Assembly: GCA_903851225.1 (NCBI GenBank)
Contig: CAINNT010000099.1
Span: forward strand, 1-9,799
DNA: 9,799 bases
Direction of reading: 5' to 3'
Origin: an uncultured Chloroflexota bacterium
GTDB lineage: Bacteria > Chloroflexota > Limnocylindria > Limnocylindrales > Limnocylindraceae
In this document: positions 5,249-9,799 of the stretch, one piece after another
How positions within the stretch are numbered: the stretch's first letter is position 1
How the letters are laid out: each line of letters begins with the position of its first letter
Notes under the pieces: generated by a model
Database searches by the model: none
The model's input: only the letters and a program-made list of their open reading frames with translations
Told to the model about the DNA's origin: nothing
Program-made: the position numbers and the translations under genes

Positions 5249-6181
5249 ATGGCGCGAGTCTTTCTCACGGGCGCAACGGGTTTCGTGGGGAGCCACGTTC
5301 TTCCAGCACTCCTCGGCGCCGGCCACTCCGTGACGGCACTGGTGCGCAGCGATGCGCGTGCAACGGCGCTGCTGGCGCGCGTCGCCGCCTCACCGGGAAA
5401 ACTTGAAACGAGGATCGGACACGTCAATGATCGCGCGTCGCTTGACGCCGCAATGGCAGGCTGCGACGCCGTGGTGCACCTGGTGGCGCTGCCCCGTGAC
5501 TGGAACGATGGCGCCGACCTTGAGCGTGTGAACGCGTTGGGAACCGCCACCGTTGTCGCGGCAGCGGAAGCGGCGGGGATCAAACGCTTCATTCATCTCG
5601 GGGCACTCGGCGTGCAGGAGCGACCAGAGCTGCATTACGCCAGCTCCAAGGCGCGCGGCGAGGGATTTGTCCGAGCCTCAACACTAGATTGGACGATCCT
5701 CAAGCCAAGCCTGATCTGGGGTGAACGCGACGGCTTCTTCAACATCGTCGCGGCGCTCGTGAAGATTCCAGCGCCCGCGGTGCCGGTTCCAGGCAACGGG
5801 AAGAGTCGCTTCCAGCCGATCTGGGTTGGCGACGTGGCTCGCGCGATCGTGCAGGTCCTTGACGCGCCGAAGGGGAGCATCAAGGCCTCGTTTGAACTTG
5901 GTGGTCCACGCTATTGGACGTACGCCGAGATCACTCGCGAAGTGGCGCGTGCACTTGGCAAGCGCCGCATCATCGTTCCAATGCCGGTGCCATTGATCAC
6001 CCTCGTTGCACGAATCTCCGAGGCCATCCGGTTCCCATTCCCTGTCGCAACGGACCAGTTGCGCCAATTGGCACTGGATAACATCGGCGCAACGGATGCG
6101 GTCGAGCGCGAGCTCGGGTTTGCACCCGTGGACATGGGCGGCCGACTCGGCTACCTGAAGCGCAAGATCAGCAAGCAGTAG
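5249..6181 (+). CDS. NAD(P)-binding atypical SDR, complex I NDUFA9-like
   Basis: This 310-residue Rossmann-fold protein opens with 'VFLTGATGFVGSHVLPALL', the TGxxGFVG dinucleotide-binding loop at residues 7-14. 'CDAVVHLVA' at 72-80, 'KRFIHLGALGV' at 112-122 and the Y130-x3-K134 catalytic pair in 'HYASSKARGE' follow. 'LDWTILKPSLIWG' at 146-158 and 'FQPIWVGDVARAI' at 188-200 are typical of the NDUFA9/atypical SDR group. In mitochondria NDUFA9 is a complex I accessory subunit; the bacterial relatives are soluble or peripheral reductases or epimerases, often linked to ubiquinone or isoprenoid-like substrates. The substrate here is unknown. The ATG has a GGGAGG SD. The next gene begins 25 bp downstream. 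A sugar-nucleotide epimerase is the chief alternative, but the C-terminal part ('PMPVPLITLVARISEAI') favours the NDUFA9 group. Confidence 0.82.
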   Translation: MARVFLTGATGFVGSHVLPALLGAGHSVTALVRSDARATALLARVAASPGKLETRIGHVNDRASLDAAMAGCDAVVHLVALPRDWNDGADLERVNALGTATVVAAAEAAGIKRFIHLGALGVQERPELHYASSKARGEGFVRASTLDWTILKPSLIWGERDGFFNIVAALVKIPAPAVPVPGNGKSRFQPIWVGDVARAIVQVLDAPKGSIKASFELGGPRYWTYAEITREVARALGKRRIIVPMPVPLITLVARISEAIRFPFPVATDQLRQLALDNIGATDAVERELGFAPVDMGGRLGYLKRKISKQ

Positions 6182-6206
6182 GCGTCACAGGCGCGAGGAG
6201 GATCAG

Positions 6207-7799
6207 ATGCGGATCATCATCACAGCCAAGAGCGCTGCGGCCAAGGCTGGAGTCCTTGTCGCCCCCGTCTTTAGTGATCAGCTCGACGCACCGTATCTTC
6301 GGGAGCTTGACAGCAAGAGTGGTGGACACGTCGCTGCCCTCCGCGCGATCGGCGAGGGGACGGGCAGCCCGTACGGGTGCACCCTCACCAGCGCCGGTCG
6401 CCTCCCTGCCGATCATCTCCTCTTGGTCGGTGCTGGCGCTCGCGCAGATTTCGGACGGCAGGAGCTGCAGCGCTGGGCATCGGCGGCAACGCGTCGCCTT
6501 GCCGGGCGCAAGGTCACCCGACTCGCCATCGATGCCACGGGAATCGTTGCTGCGCTGACGAACAGCGCACCAGCACTGCGTGCTGAGGGCGGGGCATCGT
6601 TCGGCGCTGGACTCTCCGCTGCAGCGGCGAAGCAGAGCGACGCCGCGGTGATCGCGGTCGATTTCATTGTGCGCGGAGTGATCGACGGGTCGTTCCACGA
6701 AGGGATCGGTGGCAAGAGCGTGATCGATGCGCAGCCTGCGCCGCTAACCGTGCTGGAGATCATCGTTCCTAGCGGCACCGACCTCTCCGCCGCAGGCGAG
6801 GGTGCTCGCCGCGCCGAGGTGATTGCGAGCGGCGTGGTGCGCACACGACGCTGGTCGAACTATCCGGCGAATGAGATGCCGCCACTGGGGATTGCGGAAG
6901 AGGCCCGCGATCGCGCGCGCGCCGTTGGTCTCCGTGCAACGATCATCACGGCAGCACAGTTGCAACGAATGGGCGCCGGCATGTTGCTCGCTGTTGGAAA
7001 AGGCTCAAAGAATCCGCCCTGTCTTGTTGTGCTCTCAGGTGGCAAGCCTGGTGCAAAGGACCCGCTCGGCCGACGCCTGGCGATGGTCGGCAAGGGCGTC
7101 TGCTTCGATACGGGCGGCATCTCCCTCAAGCCACCGGCTGAGATGGAGGAGATGAAGCATGACAAGAACGGTGCGATCGCGGTGCTCGAGGCGGCGGCAA
7201 CTATTGCGCAGCTTGACCCAGGCCGACCGATCCATGCCGTTGCAGCGTGCGTCGAGAACATGCCGGGCGGGAACGCCACGCGACCTGGTGATGTGGTCAC
7301 GGCGCTGAACGGCAAACGGGTTGAGATCACCAACACCGACGCCGAGGGGCGACTCATCCTCGGTGACGCGCTCCACTATGCAGAGCGTGACTTGGGCGCG
7401 ACCCATCTCGTGGATGTGGCAACGCTGACCGGCATCGCCTATGCCGCCTACGGCGGCGAGGTTGCCGCCACCTGCGGTACTGATGCCGGCTTCCTCGACG
7501 AGTTCCACCTTGCGGCACGTCGTGCGGGTGAGGTCTACTGGCCGTATCCGCTCGCCGAGGCGTATAAGAAGAACATGTCGACCTGGTCGGCTGACTTCCA
7601 GAATTCGGGCTCGCGCGAGGCTTCGCTGATTCGCAGTGGGCTCTTCCTTCGGGAATTCGTGACTGTGCCGTGGGTCCACCTCGATATTGCAGGGACGGCC
7701 TATCGCCGCAGCGCGACCCCATTTGCCGGACGGGGCTCAACCGGGGCGGCCCACACGTCGCTGGTCGAGCTGGCCATGGGGGGTGGCGTCCGGCGCTGA
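6207..7799 (+). CDS. pepA: Leucyl aminopeptidase, M17 family
   Basis: This 530-residue cytosolic metallopeptidase removes N-terminal residues from peptides, as a two-metal hexamer in known members. The N-terminal domain (about 1-180) is the variable macro-like domain. The C-terminal catalytic domain has the full metal set: K296 and D301 in 'VGKGVCFDTGG', D319 in 'MKHDKNGA', and D378 and E380 in the signature 'NTDAEGRL' (376-383). The catalytic K308 ('SLKP') and R382 are present. The family's usual 'D-M-x-G' after the third metal ligand is here D-K-N-G (319-322), a change next to the active site. The C-terminus 'GSTGAAHTSLVELA' is typical. ATG 6207 follows GAGGAGG by five to six nt. Some PepA proteins also bind DNA (XerC/D recombination, carAB control); nothing here shows that. 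It probably shares a transcript with the SDR gene. Confidence 0.93.
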   Translation: MRIIITAKSAAAKAGVLVAPVFSDQLDAPYLRELDSKSGGHVAALRAIGEGTGSPYGCTLTSAGRLPADHLLLVGAGARADFGRQELQRWASAATRRLAGRKVTRLAIDATGIVAALTNSAPALRAEGGASFGAGLSAAAAKQSDAAVIAVDFIVRGVIDGSFHEGIGGKSVIDAQPAPLTVLEIIVPSGTDLSAAGEGARRAEVIASGVVRTRRWSNYPANEMPPLGIAEEARDRARAVGLRATIITAAQLQRMGAGMLLAVGKGSKNPPCLVVLSGGKPGAKDPLGRRLAMVGKGVCFDTGGISLKPPAEMEEMKHDKNGAIAVLEAAATIAQLDPGRPIHAVAACVENMPGGNATRPGDVVTALNGKRVEITNTDAEGRLILGDALHYAERDLGATHLVDVATLTGIAYAAYGGEVAATCGTDAGFLDEFHLAARRAGEVYWPYPLAEAYKKNMSTWSADFQNSGSREASLIRSGLFLREFVTVPWVHLDIAGTAYRRSATPFAGRGSTGAAHTSLVELAMGGGVRR

Positions 7800-7839
7800 G
7801 GCTGATACTCTTCCCGTAGCGGAGGAGAGGAGGTCACAT

Positions 7840-9288
7840 ATGGAGTTTCCGCCTGCGCAGAACCACCCCTCGCGTACCTGGCGCGCCCGGTTCGGGCTCC
7901 TGCTCGTCATCCCACTCCTTGCCGTCGGCCTCGGTTTGGCGCAAGCCGGACCCGTGCGGGGCGATCCCCTCGATGACGCGCTCGCGCAGCAGAAGGCGCT
8001 CGCCGCACAGCTCGCGGCACAACAGAAGGCGTTGAACGCCCTCATCGCACAACAGGGTGCTCTCACCGCGCAACTGGCCTCGACGAGCGCGGCCTTGGCG
8101 AAGAACACCGCAGCGCTCTCGAGCATCACTGCGCAAGTGGAGCAACTTTCGACCGCCGTGCAGCAGGCACAGGTTGGCCTGAACAAATTGAATGCCGCCG
8201 TGAACGCACTCGATGCAGAGATCAGTCGGTTGGTGGCAGCCCAACAGGCGAAAGCACGGGATCTTGCCGCTCGGCAGGCAATCCTCGCCTCGCGAATTCG
8301 TGAGGCCTACATTGCCGACCAGACTCCACCACTCTGGATCTTGCTCTCTGGCCAAAGCTTCACGGACATCTTGCTTGACATTGCCGGATTCAATGCGCTT
8401 GGCGCAGAAGATGTGAAGCTTGCCGACGGCATTAGTCGCGATGCAGCACGACTCGCAGAGATCGAAGATCAGGTGCGTGCTAATCGTGCAGAAACAGAGA
8501 AGCTGCGCGTCGCCGCAGCGAAGCAGAAGGCGGCGCTGGACACGCAAGTGTCTCTGCTGAACGCCGCCAAAGCGCGACTAGCCGCTGCCATCGCCGCGCA
8601 GAAGGCTGCCATCGCCGCGCAGAAGGCGGCCATGGATAAGGTGATCGCCGACAAGGCCAAGCTTGCCGCTGCGGTCGCCGCGCTCAAGGCAGAAGAGGCG
8701 CGCGTTACCGCAACGGTAAACGCACTCCTCAAGGGACAGTTCGGTTCGGGCCTCCCCACCGTCTACCAAGGCGGTTGGACGTGGCCGATCCTTCACAATG
8801 GATCTGGATTTGTGAAGCCGGTTGGCGGCACGCGTCCATATATCTCCCAAAAATTCGGTTGCGTCAGCTGGAAGATCTATCCACGAAGCTCCAGCTGCCC
8901 ATCAGCCTATCCATACCTGCACAACGGGGTTGATATTGCTGCGTCGCCCGGAACGCCAATTTATGCGGCGGCGAGCGGCAAGGTCATGATCGCCGGCATC
9001 TGCAGCTACTGCGTCGTGTGGAAGGGGATGCGGCCGCTCGCCTGGATCTGGATCGCCCACTCCAAGAGCATGGTTTCAATCTACGGCCATATCGGCGACG
9101 GCAAGGTCTCGAGTCAGCCGCGGTGGCGTGTGAGCGCGGGCGAGTACGTGGCGGCAGGGCAGCTCATCGCCTTCGTGGGCTCAACTGGGAACGTCACCGG
9201 GCCACACCTGCATCTCTCGCTCCTTCAGAGCGGGAAGTACGTCTGCATTCAGAAATATCTACCCGGGGGTGCCTGCTCTGCGTACTGA
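7840..9288 (+). CDS. Secreted M23 (LytM) peptidase with long coiled coil, EnvC/CwlO-type
   Basis: This 482-residue protein probably cuts peptidoglycan cross-links outside the membrane, or activates amidases. A signal peptide (basic 'RTWRAR', hydrophobic core about 18-36) is followed by two Ala/Gln/Lys-rich coiled coils (about 42-155 and 200-298). Between them is '[20 protein letters not shown]' (157-176), the hinge seen in FtsEX-controlled hydrolases of the EnvC/PcsB/CwlO type. The C-terminal M23 domain has the zinc ligands H361 and D365 ('HNGVD') and H458, and the catalytic histidines H417 ('YGHI') and H456 ('GPHLHL'). All motifs are intact, so it should be active. Six cysteines (341, 353, 388, 391, 469, 479) are all in the catalytic domain, so up to three disulfides are possible. 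ATG 7840 has a near-perfect AGGAGGT at 7828-7834. FtsE/FtsX are not in the window. Confidence 0.88.
   Translation: MEFPPAQNHPSRTWRARFGLLLVIPLLAVGLGLAQAGPVRGDPLDDALAQQKALAAQLAAQQKALNALIAQQGALTAQLASTSAALAKNTAALSSITAQVEQLSTAVQQAQVGLNKLNAAVNALDAEISRLVAAQQAKARDLAARQAILASRIREAYIADQTPPLWILLSGQSFTDILLDIAGFNALGAEDVKLADGISRDAARLAEIEDQVRANRAETEKLRVAAAKQKAALDTQVSLLNAAKARLAAAIAAQKAAIAAQKAAMDKVIADKAKLAAAVAALKAEEARVTATVNALLKGQFGSGLPTVYQGGWTWPILHNGSGFVKPVGGTRPYISQKFGCVSWKIYPRSSSCPSAYPYLHNGVDIAASPGTPIYAAASGKVMIAGICSYCVVWKGMRPLAWIWIAHSKSMVSIYGHIGDGKVSSQPRWRVSAGEYVAAGQLIAFVGSTGNVTGPHLHLSLLQSGKYVCIQKYLPGGACSAY
8584..8625 (+). repeat. Perfect 21 bp tandem duplication inside the coiled coil
   Basis: Two identical 21 bp copies, 8584-8604 and 8605-8625, encode the heptad A-A-I-A-A-Q-K twice. 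A third, degenerate copy begins at 8626 (A-A-M-D-K-V-I). The unit is exactly one coiled-coil heptad, so gain or loss of a copy changes rod length by one heptad and keeps the frame. Perfect identity, including third positions, indicates a recent duplication. Confidence 0.85.
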
Positions 9289-9799
9289 CCGCACGGTTGC
9301 GGTGATCCTTGCGGGTGGCGAGGGGAATCGACTCGGCGTGCTCTCTGGGGTACGCGCGAAACCTGCCGTGCCGTTCGGCGGCAAATATCGAATCATCGAC
9401 TTCACCCTCTCGAATTGTGTGAATAGCGGACTCAGTGACGTGCTGGTCCTGACCCAATACAACCCGCGGTCGCTGAATGACCATATCGGTCGCGGGCGGC
9501 CGTGGGATCTCGACCGCACCATCGGCGGCGTTCGGATACTGCAGCCGCAGGTTGGTCGTGGCAACACCGCCAATTGGTACCGCGGCACGGCGGACGCGGT
9601 GCTGCAGAACCTCCGCGAGGTGCTAGCGAGCGGCGCTGAGACGGTGCTTGTGCTTGCTGGTGACCATATCTACAAGATGGACTACGAGCGTTTTATCGCC
9701 GCGCACCGCCGCAGTGGTGCCGACGTGACAGTCTCGGTTCGCGAGGTGAGCCTCGAAGATGCGCGTCGCATGGGCGTCGTTGACGTTGATGGCCGCAAG
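9269..9799 (+). CDS. glgC: Glucose-1-phosphate adenylyltransferase (ADP-glucose pyrophosphorylase), N-terminal part; runs off the right edge
   Basis: GlgC makes ADP-glucose from ATP and glucose 1-phosphate, the first committed step of bacterial glycogen synthesis. The visible 177 residues carry the nucleotide-binding loop '[13 protein letters not shown]' (14-26), the block '[21 protein letters not shown]' around 29-49 (with K39 aligned to the activator-binding lysine of E. coli GlgC), '[17 protein letters not shown]' (77-93), 'WYRGTADAV' (103-111) and '[10 protein letters not shown]' (131-140, with a metal-binding D132). The loop reads G-N-R-L-G-V-L-S rather than the common G-T-R-L-x-x-L-T. 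The GTG at 9269 is chosen because it is the first start in the frame that gives the usual short leader; it overlaps the M23 gene by 20 bp and has no clear SD. GTG 9302 would remove the first beta strand. The C-terminal half is missing here. Confidence 0.9.
   Translation, partial: MPALRTDRTVAVILAGGEGNRLGVLSGVRAKPAVPFGGKYRIIDFTLSNCVNSGLSDVLVLTQYNPRSLNDHIGRGRPWDLDRTIGGVRILQPQVGRGNTANWYRGTADAVLQNLREVLASGAETVLVLAGDHIYKMDYERFIAAHRRSGADVTVSVREVSLEDARRMGVVDVDGRK

Noticed and set aside
5188..5592. N-terminal extension of the LysE-type exporter to a 346-residue frame starting at 5592
   Set aside because: The extra 135 residues are Ser/Arg/Pro-rich, antisense to the well-supported SDR gene, and end where the first membrane helix begins.
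7687..7839. Upstream start at 7687 for the M23 peptidase
   Set aside because: This extension is antipodal to family expectations: it overlaps pepA and puts 51 residues before the signal peptide. ATG 7840 has AGGAGGT at the right distance.
7834..8547. 237-residue frame on the minus strand inside the M23 gene
   Set aside because: It is the antisense shadow of a repetitive, GC-rich coiled-coil region; Cys/Leu/Arg-rich with no recognisable domain.

Overview
This is a GC-rich, gene-dense bacterial segment with no mobile elements, CRISPR arrays or RNA genes that I can see. The gene set (cobalamin-dependent class II ribonucleotide reductase, a System II CcsA/CcsB-type cytochrome c biogenesis protein, an NDUFA9-like reductase, a GlgC of the type with a 'RPWDLDR...GG' block) and the codon usage best suggest a member of the Chloroflexota. 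An actinobacterium or another high-GC lineage cannot be excluded from this window alone.

Layout. The left third is transcribed leftwards (minus strand): a NYN-domain putative nuclease (2706-2203), a small membrane protein with a zinc ribbon (2193-1714) and the heme-handling protein CcsB (1713-796). These lie almost end to end and look like one operon. After a 282 bp gap comes the 5' part of nrdJ (513 to the left edge). That gap holds a good sigma70-type promoter for nrdJ (-35 at 643-638, -10 at 620-615), two NrdR-box-like palindromes just upstream of it, and a set of TGTTAC repeats.

From 2713 rightwards a HAD-IIA phosphatase starts only 6 bp from the NYN start codon, head to head. It overlaps by 8 bp a protein of about 333 residues that I read as a bacterial two-domain arrestin-fold protein (3554-4555). 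This pair converges on a LysE-type exporter (5187-4552, minus strand) with a 4 bp overlap of the stop codons.

The right half is a rightward run of four genes: an NDUFA9-like atypical SDR (5249-6181), an M17 leucyl aminopeptidase (6207-7799), a secreted coiled-coil M23 peptidase of the EnvC/CwlO type (7840-9288), and the 5' part of glgC (9269 to the right edge). Spacings of 25 bp, 40 bp and a 20 bp overlap suggest co-transcription. The run mixes redox cofactor biology, peptide turnover, cell-wall remodelling and glycogen synthesis, and has no obvious single pathway.

Most of the window is ordinary housekeeping DNA. The points most worth a second look are the arrestin-like protein coupled to a HAD phosphatase, the very tight divergent and convergent gene junctions (including a probable leaderless promoter), and the nrdJ regulatory region.
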